A DNA stretch of 64,000 nucleotides from positions 12,466-76,465 of the forward strand of contig DACB01000004.1 in the NCBI GenBank assembly GCA_002494495.1. The letters are read 5' to 3'. The position numbers were made by a program, and so were the translations under genes. The stretch comes from Methanobacterium sp. UBA294 (GTDB lineage: Archaea > Methanobacteriota > Methanobacteria > Methanobacteriales > Methanobacteriaceae). The notes under the pieces were generated by a model. That model ran no database searches. It saw nothing but the letters and a program-made list of their open reading frames with translations, and was not told the DNA's origin. Shown here piece after piece: positions 9,235-21,114 of this stretch (positions are counted from its first letter, which is position 1; each line of letters starts with the position of its first letter).

Positions 9235-9342
9235 GAATTCACCTAAGATAAACACATAATTATTACTACGTATCTATAACTGTCTGTACCATTATATAAA
9301 TATTAAAAATGACTTAAATAAATCAATCTCTAGCGTGTTAAA

Positions 9343-10206
9343 ATGGAAATTAAGCCCAAAATAAGCCTGATTATAGGGGGAGAAACCCTAAGTTTTAAAT
9401 TTTTTGAAACACTGGATACTGTAAACAAGACCAGATCACAGAGAGAGGCTGCAAAAATACTGGGAATATCACATGCAGTAATAAACAGGAGAATCATAGA
9501 GGCTGAGAAAAAACTAAACATGCACCTTGTAATCAGCAGTGGTGCTGGTTCCCAAATCACTGATGATGGATTAAAACTTCTCAAAAAATATCATAAACTT
9601 ATAAAAAGGCTTAATACCAATAAAAAATCCATAATATGTGGAGGATATATATCATCCGGGTTGCTGGAAGTTTTAGCATCCCAATACGGCCTTGATGTCA
9701 TGATTTACCAGAGCGAAGATGATAGTGCTCTGCACCTTTTTGAAATGGGCTTGGTTGATATTTTAACCCTTGACGACCCGGTGAAAGCATTCATGCGGGA
9801 TATGGATTTTATTCCCATTGCTCAAGACCATCTGGTACTGGTAACCCCTTCTGGTGAAGATATAATGGATCTATCCGAGTTAGAAGGTAAAAAATTCGTT
9901 GAAGTAACTGGTTCGGCCCAGAGGCTGGCCTGGAATACCATGGATAATGAGGGAATTAATTACAAAATAGTAAATGTATTAAAATCCCCATATGAAGCAC
10001 TTAAAATGGTTAAAAATAGCCAAGATCTATATACTTTTCTAAACAAAAGCTTCACAAACGGTTCTGATGTGTTGAAGGAAGATACAAACCATATATTAAC
10101 TATGGTTCTGTATAACCCTGATGATAAAAAATTTAAAGGGTTCGTAGAATATGTAGGGGGTAGGGGTCGTAAATTAATTAAAGAATTGGGTTTCCGAGGA
10201 TTATAA
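9343..10206 (+). CDS. ModE/LysR-like transcriptional regulator with substrate-binding domain
   Basis: A 287-aa protein. Residues about 18-80 form a ModE/LysR winged helix-turn-helix (SQREAAKILGISHAVINRRI, then ITDDGLKLLKKY). The rest resembles a periplasmic-binding-protein fold used for ligand sensing, with ICGGYISSGLLEVLA, VDILTLDDP and a DHLVLVTPSGE strand as in molybdate or tungstate-type binding domains. Such ModE-PBP fusions occur in methanogens. The ligand may be molybdate or tungstate given the neighbouring molybdopterin and formate dehydrogenase genes, but this is inference. It is divergent from hxlB. Confidence 0.75.
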   Translation: MEIKPKISLIIGGETLSFKFFETLDTVNKTRSQREAAKILGISHAVINRRIIEAEKKLNMHLVISSGAGSQITDDGLKLLKKYHKLIKRLNTNKKSIICGGYISSGLLEVLASQYGLDVMIYQSEDDSALHLFEMGLVDILTLDDPVKAFMRDMDFIPIAQDHLVLVTPSGEDIMDLSELEGKKFVEVTGSAQRLAWNTMDNEGINYKIVNVLKSPYEALKMVKNSQDLYTFLNKSFTNGSDVLKEDTNHILTMVLYNPDDKKFKGFVEYVGGRGRKLIKELGFRGL

Positions 10207-10269
10207 TCTCTTTAAAAAATTTATAATAATTTAAATATTTAAAAAATAAAGTTAGGAAAGGGTGATCTA

Positions 10270-11175
10270 TTGAAATATGAAAATGATTTACTGGCCGTGG
10301 GGCATACTGCACTGGATTACATCATCCAAATCAACCAATTCCCCCAACCTAACTCCTCAACTGCAATAAATAATATGAAAACCTTTTATGGCGGCGCAGC
10401 AGCAAATGTCGCCACAGTATTCACTAACTTAGGGCTTAAAGCAAGTTTAATCTCTGCTGTCGGTGGTGACTTCAGGGGATCTGATTATCAAAACTGTTTA
10501 AAAGGTTTAAGCATTGATATTAAAGATATGATCGTGGTTGAAGATGAAAAAACTCCCACCGCCTTTGTAATGACCGATAAAAACAACGACCAAATCAGTT
10601 ACTTCTATTGGGGAGCTGCAAAATACTTTAAAGATTTCCCGACTCCGGTTAAGGCCATTAAAAAGGCACGGGCAGTTCATCTTGCAACTGGTGACCCAAA
10701 TTTCAATGGAAAGTGTGGGGAAAAAGCCCACAAATATAACAAGTTAGTATCCTTTGACCCCGGACAGGACCTGCACATGTATTCCCCAGAAAACCTTAGA
10801 AAGGTTTTGAAAATCTGTAATATTCTATTTGGAAATCACCATGAGATAAATCGCATATTACAGATTCTGGAAATGGACATCAAGGAACTTCAGGATATGG
10901 GACCTGAAATAATCGTTAAAACCATTGGCAAACATGGTAGTACAATATACGCGGACCAGGAAATAAAAATAGAAGCAAAAATGGTGGACAGTGTTGATCC
11001 CACTGGTGGGGGAGATTCCTACCGAGCCGGGTTTTTAAAGGCCTACTTAAGTGGTGAAAGTCTGGAATTTTGCGGGAATTTCGCATCATCCGTTGCATCC
11101 TTTGTGGTGGAAGCGGAAGGATGTCAAACCAATATCCCCAATTATGATATAGCATTAAAAAGAATGAAAGAATAG
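10270..11175 (+). CDS. PfkB-family carbohydrate/nucleoside kinase
   Basis: A 301-aa kinase of the ribokinase fold. The N-terminal PfkB signature appears as [17 protein letters not shown] and the C-terminal one as [16 protein letters not shown], where the Asp of GGGD is the catalytic base. One glycine replaces the usual alanine of TGAGD. Start is TTG at 10270 with GGTGAT just upstream. Archaeal relatives include nucleoside kinases and sugar kinases; the substrate cannot be read from sequence. It is followed by a small hairpin (11197-11218) and thiC. Confidence 0.85.
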   Translation: MKYENDLLAVGHTALDYIIQINQFPQPNSSTAINNMKTFYGGAAANVATVFTNLGLKASLISAVGGDFRGSDYQNCLKGLSIDIKDMIVVEDEKTPTAFVMTDKNNDQISYFYWGAAKYFKDFPTPVKAIKKARAVHLATGDPNFNGKCGEKAHKYNKLVSFDPGQDLHMYSPENLRKVLKICNILFGNHHEINRILQILEMDIKELQDMGPEIIVKTIGKHGSTIYADQEIKIEAKMVDSVDPTGGGDSYRAGFLKAYLSGESLEFCGNFASSVASFVVEAEGCQTNIPNYDIALKRMKE

Positions 11176-11196
11176 TATAAAACTATAAATTAAGTG

Positions 11197-11218
11197 ATGG
11201 TGAATTTAATTTCACCAT
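11197..11218. terminator. Hairpin after the PfkB kinase
   Basis: ATGGTGAA and TTCACCAT are perfect 8-base arms around the loop TTTAAT, starting about 20 bases past the kinase stop codon. It may help end or stabilise that transcript. Archaeal termination usually relies on T-runs, which are weak here, so a regulatory role upstream of thiC is also possible. Confidence 0.35.
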
Positions 11219-11297
11219 AATATGAAAAAATTTCATTTAAATTCATTCTAATTTTTAAGTGAAATACGAGTTGAAGGTGTTAATGGTTTATTGATAA

Positions 11298-11320
11298 ATA
11301 ATCGTTAATTTATCGATTAT
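11298..11320. promoter_or_regulatory. Dyad upstream of thiC
   Basis: ATAATCG and CGATTAT are 7-base inverted arms around a nine-base AT-rich spacer. The dyad ends 26 bases before the thiC start, overlapping the place where the promoter should lie. It is a candidate repressor site. No TPP-riboswitch-like structure was recognised. Confidence 0.35.
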
Positions 11321-11346
11321 AAAGATAAGTTGTGATGGTGAATTCA

Positions 11347-12645
<1,299 letters not shown>

Positions 12646-12711
12646 TTCAACCATTTTTTATTATTTTAATATAATAACTGCATTTTTTATTTTTAAAGGA
12701 AGTGAATAAAG

Positions 12712-14295
12712 TTGAAACACTGGATCGAAAGGATCGCAGAAGAATTAAAGGAAAGAAACGTTTCTAAACACGTTGTTGCCAGTGGAACATCCATCTCAGG
12801 ATCCATCCATATAGGAAACTCATGTGATGTATTCATAGCAAACGCAGTTACCAAAGTATTGAACGCCCCGGACACTCCCGCAGAAACCATCTGGATCGCA
12901 GATGACCATGACCCCTTACGCAAGGTTCCATATCCCCTACCAGAATCATACGAGAAATATCTAGGCATCCCCTACTCAAAGATACCCTGTCCAGAAGGTT
13001 GCTGCAAAAATTTCGTGGAACACTTTGAAAAACCCTTCTTAAGTACGCTGGAAGAGTTTGGAATAGACCTGAAGGTAAATTCAGGGGCTAAAATGTACGA
13101 GGATGGTTTATATAATGATTACATCCGGATTTCACTGAAAAAGGCACCTGAAATTAGGGATATATTTAACAAATTCAGGGAACACCCCCTCAAAGAGGAT
13201 TGGCTACCATACAACCCAATCTGCCAGGAGTGTGGAAGGGTTAACACCACCTACTCCTACGACTATGATGGTGACACAGTCCATTACCGCTGTGAGTGCG
13301 GTAATGATAGCACCATGGATATTAAATCTGGTGAAGGGAAGTTAACCTGGCGTGTTGAATGGGCTGCAAGGTGGAAGATATTCAGCATCACCTGCGAACC
13401 ATTTGGAAAGGACCATGCTGCAAGCGGAGGTTCCTATGATGTGAGCAGTATAATTTCCCAGGAAATATTTGATTATCCAGCCCCTTACCCCATACCATAT
13501 GAGTGGATCACCCTTAAGGGGGATGCCATGTCCAAATCCAAGGGTGTGTTCTTCACACCTGGACAGTGGCTGGAAATCGCTGCCCCGGAAACACTGAATT
13601 ATTTCATATTCCGGAGCAAACCCATGAAACATAAAGATTTCAATCCAAACATGCCCTTTTTAGATTTCATAGAACAATATGATCGGGTGGAGAGGATCTA
13701 CTACGATGAGGAGGAGACTTCCGAAAAAGAAGCTATGAAGCTTAAGAAGATCTACCAGATATCCCAGACTGTGGATGAGGGATCGATACCAGAATCAATG
13801 CCCTTCCAACCCCCATATCGGTTTATGACTGTGGCTTGCCAGATAGGTAATGGTGAAGAGGAAATATTCAATATACTGAAGAGGAATTCCCAGCTCCCTG
13901 AAAAAATGGAAGAATTAGGCCTAAATGAAATCAGTGCCCAGGATAAAGAGAAATTTACAAAAAGAATCCGTCAGGTTAAAAACTGGTTGAAACTTTACGC
14001 ACCTAACTTCGTTAAGTTTGATGTGCAAAAAAAACTCCCTGATGTGCAGTTAAATGATCCTCAAAAGGATTTTCTGCTTAAGGTTGCTGATATCCTGGAA
14101 AGTAGAGATTTAAATCCCGAGGAACTCCATGATGAGATGTACCAGATTCTTAACGATTTAAATATAAAACCTCAAAAAGCATTCCAAGCAATCTATAAAA
14201 CTATTATAGGTAAAAAACAGGGACCAAGAGCCGCATCATTTGTTCTCTCCTTAAATAAGGACTTTGTAATTGATAGATTCAGGATGTTGGGTTAA
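12712..14295 (+). CDS. lysS: Lysyl-tRNA synthetase, class I
   Basis: Charges tRNA-Lys with lysine. This is the class I form found in most euryarchaea and a few bacteria, unrelated to the class II enzyme. The ATP-binding HIGH motif reads HIGN (residues 33-36), and KMSKS appears as AMSKSKG. A zinc-like motif (CQECGRVN and CECGND) lies between them. The length of 527 aa is normal. The start is TTG at 12712 with GGAAGTGA upstream. Confidence 0.96.
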   Translation: MKHWIERIAEELKERNVSKHVVASGTSISGSIHIGNSCDVFIANAVTKVLNAPDTPAETIWIADDHDPLRKVPYPLPESYEKYLGIPYSKIPCPEGCCKNFVEHFEKPFLSTLEEFGIDLKVNSGAKMYEDGLYNDYIRISLKKAPEIRDIFNKFREHPLKEDWLPYNPICQECGRVNTTYSYDYDGDTVHYRCECGNDSTMDIKSGEGKLTWRVEWAARWKIFSITCEPFGKDHAASGGSYDVSSIISQEIFDYPAPYPIPYEWITLKGDAMSKSKGVFFTPGQWLEIAAPETLNYFIFRSKPMKHKDFNPNMPFLDFIEQYDRVERIYYDEEETSEKEAMKLKKIYQISQTVDEGSIPESMPFQPPYRFMTVACQIGNGEEEIFNILKRNSQLPEKMEELGLNEISAQDKEKFTKRIRQVKNWLKLYAPNFVKFDVQKKLPDVQLNDPQKDFLLKVADILESRDLNPEELHDEMYQILNDLNIKPQKAFQAIYKTIIGKKQGPRAASFVLSLNKDFVIDRFRMLG

Positions 14296-14451
14296 AATAA
14301 CATTATGGTTAAATAAAAAAATAGGAATTTTTAGAATTTAAAAAAAGAATTTTCAAACCTTTTTTTCCATAACCAATTTAATCCAATTATCTTCTTATTT
14401 TTGATATGGATAATTATTATTATTGAGGATAATCCCAAATATTCGTGGAAA

Positions 14452-14601
14452 TTATTCCTTTTCTGCATATTTTTCTGGATTTTCTTCAAATTCCTTTTTA
14501 CATCCCGGAGCACAGAAATAGTATTTTCTACCTTTATAGCTACTGAACCACTGAGCTTCGTTTTCATCCACTTCCATTTTACATATTGGATCTACTGCCA
14601 T
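14452..14601 (-). CDS. YHS-domain protein downstream of copA (49 aa)
   Basis: A 49-aa protein read on the reverse strand, MAVDPICKMEVDENEAQW at its start, then GRKYYFCAPGCKKEFEENP. This is a complete YHS domain, a small metal-linked fold with CKM and FCxxxC cysteines often fused to or placed beside copper ATPases. GGTGAT precedes the ATG by three bases. It lies 71 bases after the end of copA on the same strand, so the two are probably one operon and the protein may deliver or sense the metal. Its small size makes it easy to miss. Confidence 0.88.
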   Translation of the reverse strand: MAVDPICKMEVDENEAQWFSSYKGRKYYFCAPGCKKEFEENPEKYAEKE

Positions 14602-14672
14602 CTTATCACCATTGGTATTATGTTTGATCTGAATTATAAATTATTCATCAAAAATTATTCACTCATTGTAAA

Positions 14673-17102
14673 TCATTTTTTCAACTTTTTAGCAGGTGGG
14701 ATATATCCCTTAAGCATTAATGAAAGACTCACAATTGTTACAGAACTCAATGCCATGGCCATTCCCGCATATTCTGGTCGGAATGTAATTCCAAATGTAG
14801 GGTAGAGGATACCTGCTGCCACAGGGATAAGAATGGAGTTATAGCCAAAGGCCCAGAATATATTTTGTTTGATACGGCCCATTACCTTTTTAGAAAGCTG
14901 TATACTGGCTACAGAATCCAGTAAATCATCCTTAATAAGCACTATATCTCCGCTCTCTATTGCAATATCAGTACCACTACCAATGGCTATTCCCACATCT
15001 GCTTGTGCCAGGGCAGGGGCATCATTTATTCCATCCCCGACAAATGCAATTATTTCACCTTTATCCTGTAGTTTTTTCACTTCCACAGCTTTATCCTGAG
15101 GTAAAACTTCCGAAATAACATTTTCTATATTGATCTGCTCGGCTATTGCCTGAGCTGTTCCAGAGTTATCACCAGTTATCATGACCACCTCAAGCTTCAT
15201 GTTCTTTAATTCCTGTATAGCCTTTTTAGTGGTTTCTTTCAGAGTATCTGCCACAGCAATTACACCCAGGATTTTATTTTCAGAAACTATTATTATAGCT
15301 GTTTTTCCTTCATTTTCCAGTTTTAGCAGGGAATCCTGAATTTCCGCTGTTAATTCAATATTATTTTCTTCAAAAAGCATCCTATTTCCGATGATAATAG
15401 TTTCATTGTCCACCACGGCCTTTACACCTTTACCACCGAAGCTGGAAAATCCACTGCTTTTTATAAGTTTTATCCCCTTTGATCTTGCCTTTTTTACCAC
15501 AGCTTGAGCCAGGGGGTGTTCAGAGTTTTTTTCTACACTGGCCGCTAGTTTCAACAAGTTATCTTCTTCAGTGTCCACCACCATTATATCAGTAACTTCT
15601 GGTTTTCCCTTGGTTAGAGTTCCGGTTTTATCAAATAGTACTGTACTAATTTTTTCGGAAATTTCCAGTGCTTCCCCATTTTTAATAAGTATCCCCAGCT
15701 CAGCACCCCTACCAATACCTACCGTAACTGCTGTAGGGGTTGCAAGACCTAATGCACAGGGACATGCCACCACTAATATGGAAATCAACACTGTAAGCCC
15801 GAAAAGTAGTGTGCTTCCCAGTATATACCAGGCAACAAAGGATACCAGAGCAATTAGCAGTATGGTGGGGATGAAATAGGTCACCGCCCGATCAGCAATT
15901 CTCTGTACAGGTGGCTTGGAACCCTGAGCAACTTCCACCATTTTTATGATTTGGGCAAGAACCGTGTCTTTACCAATCTTGGTCGCCCTGAATTTCAGCA
16001 TACCATTTTGGTTGATGGTTCCACCAACCACATTTTTCCCAGAGTCTTTATAGACAGGTACTGGTTCCCCAGTGATAGCAGATTCATCAACATAACTTTC
16101 ACCATCCTCAACTATTCCATCTGTTGATATTTTCTCTCCAGGTTTAACAACCACCAGGTCACCGGTTTCTACTTCTTCAATCTTAACTTCCAGTTCCTGA
16201 TTGTTGCGAATTACAGTTGCTGTTTTTGGTTGCATACCAATGAGCTTTTTTATGGCGGTGGAGGTGTTGCCTTTGGCCCGGGTTTCTAAGTATCTACCCA
16301 ACATAAGAAAGGCTGCTAACATCAATGCAGTTTCGTAGAACATGAACTCCGGTGTGAGAACTATCTGAAAAGTTCCCAGTAAGCTTGAACCGTATGCTAC
16401 GCCAATTCCCAGAGAATACATCACATCCATATCCAGCAACCCATTTCTGAGTGCCTTGTATGCTGCAATAAATATGGGATAGCTCACGTAGATAAAGGGA
16501 ATTATGGTGACAATTAGCATGAAATAATGCATGGGAATAGGCAGTGTTATGTTGGAAAACATGAGGAAAAAGAGTGGAATTGATACGGCAAAACCAACAA
16601 TGAATCTGTTCCTTTTTCCCTTTAAATCTTCTTCCCTGATTTTTTCTTCTAAATCCTCTGTTTCTTCCCCTTCTATCCCAAGATATTGGTAACCTAAATC
16701 TTCAATAGCCTCTTTCATGTCCTTAACGGCTGTAATATTAGGATTATAAGTTACATAAGCCATTTCTGATGCCAGGTTAACATTTACCTCACTTACCCCA
16801 TCTAATTTACTTAAAACGTCTTCTATGGCATTCACACACATAGCACAGGTCATTCCACCTATTTTAAGTGCTACTTTTTCATTGATAACCCCATAACCTG
16901 ATTTTTTTATTTCATTTTCCAGTTCCTGGAATTTCACTTTTTTCGGATCGTATTCCACATCTGCTTCTTCTGTGTTCAGGTTCACATTAGCTTCTTTTAC
17001 ACCTTCCAAATTATCAAGAGATTTTTCAATATTTAAAGCACAAGTAGCGCAACTCATTCCTGAAATTTTCATCTTTGCCTTTTTACTGGGGGAATCAGAC
17101 AT
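14673..17102 (-). CDS. copA: Copper-translocating P-type ATPase (CopA type)
   Basis: An 809-aa P1B-type ATPase exporting copper across the cell membrane. Two heavy-metal-associated domains lie at the N-terminus (CATC at 18-21 and CAMC at 86-89). Eight predicted membrane spans follow, with the CPC metal site at 447-449, the TGE motif at 344-346, the phosphorylated D491 in DKTGTLT, and GDGINDAPAL in the hinge. These match P1B-1 Cu(I) pumps. GGTGA sits four bases before the ATG. A perfect dyad lies just upstream (17112-17127). The YHS protein follows it downstream. Confidence 0.95.
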   Translation of the reverse strand: MSDSPSKKAKMKISGMSCATCALNIEKSLDNLEGVKEANVNLNTEEADVEYDPKKVKFQELENEIKKSGYGVINEKVALKIGGMTCAMCVNAIEDVLSKLDGVSEVNVNLASEMAYVTYNPNITAVKDMKEAIEDLGYQYLGIEGEETEDLEEKIREEDLKGKRNRFIVGFAVSIPLFFLMFSNITLPIPMHYFMLIVTIIPFIYVSYPIFIAAYKALRNGLLDMDVMYSLGIGVAYGSSLLGTFQIVLTPEFMFYETALMLAAFLMLGRYLETRAKGNTSTAIKKLIGMQPKTATVIRNNQELEVKIEEVETGDLVVVKPGEKISTDGIVEDGESYVDESAITGEPVPVYKDSGKNVVGGTINQNGMLKFRATKIGKDTVLAQIIKMVEVAQGSKPPVQRIADRAVTYFIPTILLIALVSFVAWYILGSTLLFGLTVLISILVVACPCALGLATPTAVTVGIGRGAELGILIKNGEALEISEKISTVLFDKTGTLTKGKPEVTDIMVVDTEEDNLLKLAASVEKNSEHPLAQAVVKKARSKGIKLIKSSGFSSFGGKGVKAVVDNETIIIGNRMLFEENNIELTAEIQDSLLKLENEGKTAIIIVSENKILGVIAVADTLKETTKKAIQELKNMKLEVVMITGDNSGTAQAIAEQINIENVISEVLPQDKAVEVKKLQDKGEIIAFVGDGINDAPALAQADVGIAIGSGTDIAIESGDIVLIKDDLLDSVASIQLSKKVMGRIKQNIFWAFGYNSILIPVAAGILYPTFGITFRPEYAGMAMALSSVTIVSLSLMLKGYIPPAKKLKK

Positions 17103-17111
17103 TTTTTCACC

Positions 17112-17127
17112 AGATAAAATGTTATCT
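17112..17127. promoter_or_regulatory. Dyad in the copA upstream gap
   Basis: AGATAA and TTATCT form perfect 6-base arms around AATG, starting ten bases upstream of the copA start and next to an AT-rich TATA-like stretch. The gap to the preceding gene is only 51 bases, so the dyad occupies the probable promoter. A copper-responsive repressor site is a reasonable guess. Confidence 0.4.
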
Positions 17128-17153
17128 ATAATTTAATCAAAAAAAATATGGTT

Positions 17154-18392
17154 TTAAAGCTCTCGTATATCTTTAAGAATGTTTCCATCTTTCATAACCA
17201 CTTCTATGTTGTCTGGGTTACCTATGGAATTAATATTGAATAGGGGATTTTTTTTACTTACAACCACATCTGCAAGTTTTCCTGCTTCAAGTGTACCTAT
17301 TTTATCCTGCCATCCCATACATTCAGCAGCAATTTTTGTTCCAGACATGATTGCTTCGATGGGCGTCATACCAATCTCGCAAAGCAAACCCAGTTCCTGA
17401 AGATTTACACCATGTTCTATCACTCCAGAGTCTGTACCCATTACCATGGCAACTCCTGCTTTATAGGCTTTTTTAATGTTTTCCTTGTGTATATCCGCAA
17501 TTCTCATGGCATCTTCGACCCTGTAATCCTCCATAGAACCTGTTTCAGCCATTAATTTATTATATTTTTGTGTAATTAAAGTGGGAATCAAGTAAGCACC
17601 TTTTTCCAGGATCATTTGGATGGCTTCTTCATCAAGATATGTCCCATGTTCTACAGAATCTATCCCTGCCATAACTGCATTTTTTATTCCTTCTGCACCA
17701 TGGGCGTGGGCCATTGTTTTAAGTCCCCGGGTTCCTGCTTCCTCAACTATAACTTTAAGTTCTCCCATGCTGAATTGTGGGTGTTCAGGGCTGTCATTAG
17801 CACTCATTACCCCACCTGTGGCCATGACTTTAATAACCTCTGCACCGGCGCGCATCACTTCTCGCACTTTACGTCGCACATCATCTTTACCATCGCAGAT
17901 GCTATCTGGATAGCCAGGGTAAGATATCTTCATATCAAAGCCTGATTTAAGCCAGAAATCAAAATGACCTCCTGTGATGGATAAGGGTGAAACAGTGATC
18001 TGCATTCGTGGACCTGCAATTAACCCCTTCTCAACCGCAGTTTTCACCCCATAATCAGCCAGACCCGCATCACGTACCGTGGTGACTCCTGCATCCAATG
18101 TCAGGCGCATGTTTTCCACCCCATTATAAAAAAATAGTGATAAAGGGTTGTACATGGTGTCTTCCATATGGAATCCGTTGGTCATTAGGTGCAGATGTGT
18201 GTCTATAAATCCGGGGAGAATAAATCCGCCATTTGCATCAATTTTCGTGATGGGACTATCTGGTATACTCAGTAAATCTTCAGGGCCGACATATTCTATT
18301 ATATTATTTTTAATTAAGATTACAGCGTCTTTAATCGGTTTATTTCCAGTTCCATCGATTAATGTTCCATTATGTATGAAAGAATATGCCAT
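17154..18392 (-). CDS. Metal-dependent amidohydrolase
   Basis: A 412-aa amidohydrolase-superfamily TIM barrel. The metal ligands are visible: HLH in DTHLHL (66, 68), a bridging Lys in VIKVMATGG, His in MAHAHG and VEHG, and Asp in GTDSG. Sequence style (DAGVTTVRDAG, EAIMSGT, GTLEAGKLADVVV) matches the imidazolonepropionase/Xaa-Pro dipeptidase-like group that includes many uncharacterised enzymes. The substrate is unknown. It ends 51 bases upstream of copA on the same strand and has no obvious link to it. Confidence 0.85.
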   Translation of the reverse strand: MAYSFIHNGTLIDGTGNKPIKDAVILIKNNIIEYVGPEDLLSIPDSPITKIDANGGFILPGFIDTHLHLMTNGFHMEDTMYNPLSLFFYNGVENMRLTLDAGVTTVRDAGLADYGVKTAVEKGLIAGPRMQITVSPLSITGGHFDFWLKSGFDMKISYPGYPDSICDGKDDVRRKVREVMRAGAEVIKVMATGGVMSANDSPEHPQFSMGELKVIVEEAGTRGLKTMAHAHGAEGIKNAVMAGIDSVEHGTYLDEEAIQMILEKGAYLIPTLITQKYNKLMAETGSMEDYRVEDAMRIADIHKENIKKAYKAGVAMVMGTDSGVIEHGVNLQELGLLCEIGMTPIEAIMSGTKIAAECMGWQDKIGTLEAGKLADVVVSKKNPLFNINSIGNPDNIEVVMKDGNILKDIREL

Positions 18393-18605
18393 TTTTTATC
18401 ATCTTCCAATTTTTTTCCTTAGTTATATTATATCCCATTAGATTTTAATAAAATTTCAGGTTATCTTTGGAAGATTTCTTAAAATAATTAGTAAAGCAGC
18501 AAATATTTTTATTATCAGGCTATTTTCAATTTTAAGAAGAGAAAAGATTATTAATAAATAGATTAAAGATTATTTTGAGTATAAATCATAAGGATGTGAA
18601 AAATC

Positions 18606-18983
18606 ATGGTTGAATGGAGACCTTTAATTGTTAGTATATTTTTTGCGCTGGGAATATATTTTGTATCCCTTCTGGCCAACCAAAATGGCAGTTATCTCGC
18701 AGTTTTACTGGGTGGTGTAGCTATTGCTTATATGATTGATGCCAATATTAAGGATGGAGCTATTCATGGCGTTATTTTAGGGTTAATATTGGGTTTAGTA
18801 AATATTTTAATATCAATAATTTATTTAGTTCTTATAGGATTTTCAGCCTTTATCGGAAATATATTGACAGATCCAAATTTAATCTTGGGATTAGTTGTAA
18901 TAATAGTTATTGGATTGATTGGCGGTGTTCTAGGAGCTCTAATAAATTCTGAATCACTGGTATCTGCAGAAACTGAAAAATAA
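18606..18983 (+). CDS. DUF5518-like small membrane protein
   Basis: A 125-aa protein with about four hydrophobic spans and glycine-rich loops (IHGVILGLILG, GLIGGVLGALI). The build matches the DUF5518 group of small membrane proteins common in Methanobacteriales, with a conserved glycine-rich start of each helix pair. Function is unknown. GGATGTGA lies upstream of the ATG. The following gene encodes a relative, so the two are probably a tandem pair. Confidence 0.65.
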   Translation: MVEWRPLIVSIFFALGIYFVSLLANQNGSYLAVLLGGVAIAYMIDANIKDGAIHGVILGLILGLVNILISIIYLVLIGFSAFIGNILTDPNLILGLVVIIVIGLIGGVLGALINSESLVSAETEK

Positions 18984-19079
18984 GAATTTTTTTTATTTTT
19001 TACTTTTTTATTTAAAAAAATTAATTTTATTTTCTAAAAAGATCATATTAAAATTAGAAATCTATGGGTGGTTTAGAAA

Positions 19080-19493
19080 ATGACTGATTGGAAAGCAATT
19101 ACTATAGGTTCAATTATAAATGCAGTTCTGACTATTGTTCTTCTACTGGCTTTTTTCCCCTTGTTCTTTTTAGGTCCTATAATTGGAGGGATTTTAGCTT
19201 CATATTTAAGTACTGAATATCCTGTTTTCCAAGAAAAAGATGGAGCTGTTGCCGGGGCGATGTCTGGTATTATTGGGGGCATTATAATTGGTTTACTATT
19301 CATATTCGGATTCGGTGCTCTCAGTGCCATTATAGGTTTGATATTCACCCAAGTTGGAATGGTAGCAGGCACAATAACCGTTATTGTAGGGGTATTTATT
19401 ACAGTACTAATCGTGTTTATTGGCGCAGTTCTGGGTGCTATCGGCGGAATATTGGGAATTTCTTTAAGATCTGAAGAAACAAGACAAAGATGA
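19080..19493 (+). CDS. DUF5518-like small membrane protein, second copy
   Basis: A 137-aa protein with four or five hydrophobic spans. It begins [17 protein letters not shown] and repeats the style of the previous gene: a first span, a glycine-rich turn ([13 protein letters not shown]), a [16 protein letters not shown] span and a final [12 protein letters not shown] span. It is most likely a divergent paralogue of the gene 96 bases upstream. No function is known. Confidence 0.65.
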   Translation: MTDWKAITIGSIINAVLTIVLLLAFFPLFFLGPIIGGILASYLSTEYPVFQEKDGAVAGAMSGIIGGIIIGLLFIFGFGALSAIIGLIFTQVGMVAGTITVIVGVFITVLIVFIGAVLGAIGGILGISLRSEETRQR

Positions 19494-19543
19494 ATTTTAG
19501 TGTGTAATTTTAAACCAAAAATTTAAGAATTAATTTTATTCCC

Positions 19544-19951
19544 TTATTTTTCTATTTTTAAAAGGCCATTATCAGCATCCAGGTCTATCATATCCCCATC
19601 TGTAAGGATATCATATAATGGGTCTTGTGGCTGGTCCACCATGGGTATGCCGGCCATTATAGCACCAGTTGCAATTATTGGTTCTGCTTCTAGGGCAACA
19701 AGTCCCAGGGGTGCCGTATTATTTTTAAACATCTGGTATATGATGTATGACCCCACAGTGGAACCTTTCCCTGAAGGTATGACCAGTATCTTTCCACTAA
19801 TTTTTTTCCCATATAACTCATTATTAGAATCAGTGATAACACCAGTTTCCGGGTTAACCCCACCAAGAAAACTAAGTGCATCCTTAGTTAATAAAACAGG
19901 CCCCTGTACATGACCTTTAGAAATCCTTCTACATTTAATGATCTTTTCCAT
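19544..19951 (-). CDS. Phosphomevalonate dehydratase small subunit (aconitase X swivel domain)
   Basis: A 135-aa protein of the DUF126/aconitase X swivel family. In archaea it pairs with a large subunit to dehydrate mevalonate 5-phosphate to trans-anhydromevalonate phosphate in the modified mevalonate route to isoprenoid lipids. Recognisable parts are [10 protein letters not shown], the [14 protein letters not shown] stretch, and [15 protein letters not shown]. The large subunit is not in the window. It is convergent with the DUF5518-like gene. Confidence 0.85.
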   Translation of the reverse strand: MEKIIKCRRISKGHVQGPVLLTKDALSFLGGVNPETGVITDSNNELYGKKISGKILVIPSGKGSTVGSYIIYQMFKNNTAPLGLVALEAEPIIATGAIMAGIPMVDQPQDPLYDILTDGDMIDLDADNGLLKIEK

Positions 19952-20036
19952 AAAACATTGTTGATACTGATTTTTAAAATAGATTATGGTTTTTTTATTT
20001 GATTTAATTGAAGTAAAAAAAAGAAAAATAAGGGGT

Positions 20037-20957
20037 TTACGTTAAGTCCACTTTGATTCCACCGATTTTCGGCACCAGGAAATTGTATATCCACGCAATT
20101 AATGCTACGACTATGAATGTGATTATGAAGTTGCTGATTATTGTTGTTACTAGTGACACTGCTCCTACAGCAGGATCTCCCATGGCACTCCAATTTATCA
20201 GATTCAAGATTCCGGTAATAACACCAAATACTAGTTGCACTATTGCTAGGGATAAAGCTGCAGGGACTACTGGTATGGATCTTAGTTCGTGTAATGTACC
20301 TGCTACGTTTTCAAACTCTAGTTTAAGTTTGGCTACCCTGACTGCTATGAGGTTATAGAATATCGCTGTTAGAGCATTACCAATGAATCCTACTACAAAT
20401 ACTATTATTGGCAATCCAATAATTAATAGCAAAGCAAAAAAGACACCTGCACCTGCAAAGGCACTAGCGTTTGGAATAGCTGCCGCGGTTGCATTAGTTG
20501 CGGTAGTTACATTGTTTATGATTTGGGATAATATCTCTGAAGAACTACCGAGGATGGCGAATAGAGGTGCCGATGCAAAAGCTAAGAATAAACCTACTAT
20601 AAACGCCCATATAGCTGATATGGCTGATAATATCAATGCAAATGGAACTACTGGAATTGATGTTACATCACTGCCTTCTAATTCAAGTTTCACTCCACCT
20701 AACCGGGGTACCAGTGTATTATAAAGTAAAGCTGAGAAGAAGCTTATCACTATAGTGATGAAAAATGATGAAATTGGGAATACTATGATAGCTGCTACTC
20801 CAAGAGCAATGATAAATCCACCTAATTGTGGAATAACGGCTCCAAAAATTCCGGCAACAATAAGTGTTATTATAGCCAGAATTAACGCTAAAATTGCTTG
20901 TACTGAAGAAGTTAACATTGTAAATGGTGCTAGTTCGACTGATTTTATTTCTACCAT
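20037..20957 (-). CDS. Multi-span membrane protein with internal repeats
   Basis: A 306-aa very hydrophobic protein of unknown function. A repeated unit is visible: [19 protein letters not shown] then [12 protein letters not shown], again [19 protein letters not shown] then [12 protein letters not shown], and a partial third copy [18 protein letters not shown] at the C-terminus. Each unit pairs one or two membrane spans with a short amphipathic strand. An unusually strong ribosome site (GGAGGTGA) precedes the ATG, suggesting high expression. I do not recognise a named family. It stands alone between two intergenic gaps. Confidence 0.7.
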   Translation of the reverse strand: MVEIKSVELAPFTMLTSSVQAILALILAIITLIVAGIFGAVIPQLGGFIIALGVAAIIVFPISSFFITIVISFFSALLYNTLVPRLGGVKLELEGSDVTSIPVVPFALILSAISAIWAFIVGLFLAFASAPLFAILGSSSEILSQIINNVTTATNATAAAIPNASAFAGAGVFFALLLIIGLPIIVFVVGFIGNALTAIFYNLIAVRVAKLKLEFENVAGTLHELRSIPVVPAALSLAIVQLVFGVITGILNLINWSAMGDPAVGAVSLVTTIISNFIITFIVVALIAWIYNFLVPKIGGIKVDLT

Positions 20958-21114
20958 GTTTTTTCACCTCCTTTTTCTTGATGGTTATTATTATATCATT
21001 ACAACTATATTAACTTTTTTAGAAAAATAAGGGTAAGCAGATGGCGTTTTTAAATTAAAATAAGAAAATAGAATGGAAATAAAAAAAATATAATTTAATC
21101 GAAACACTTTGCAC

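Noticed and set aside
14401..14805. 134-codon forward ORF over the copA and YHS region
   Set aside because: It is the antisense shadow of the YHS gene and the end of copA; no ribosome site or conserved motif.
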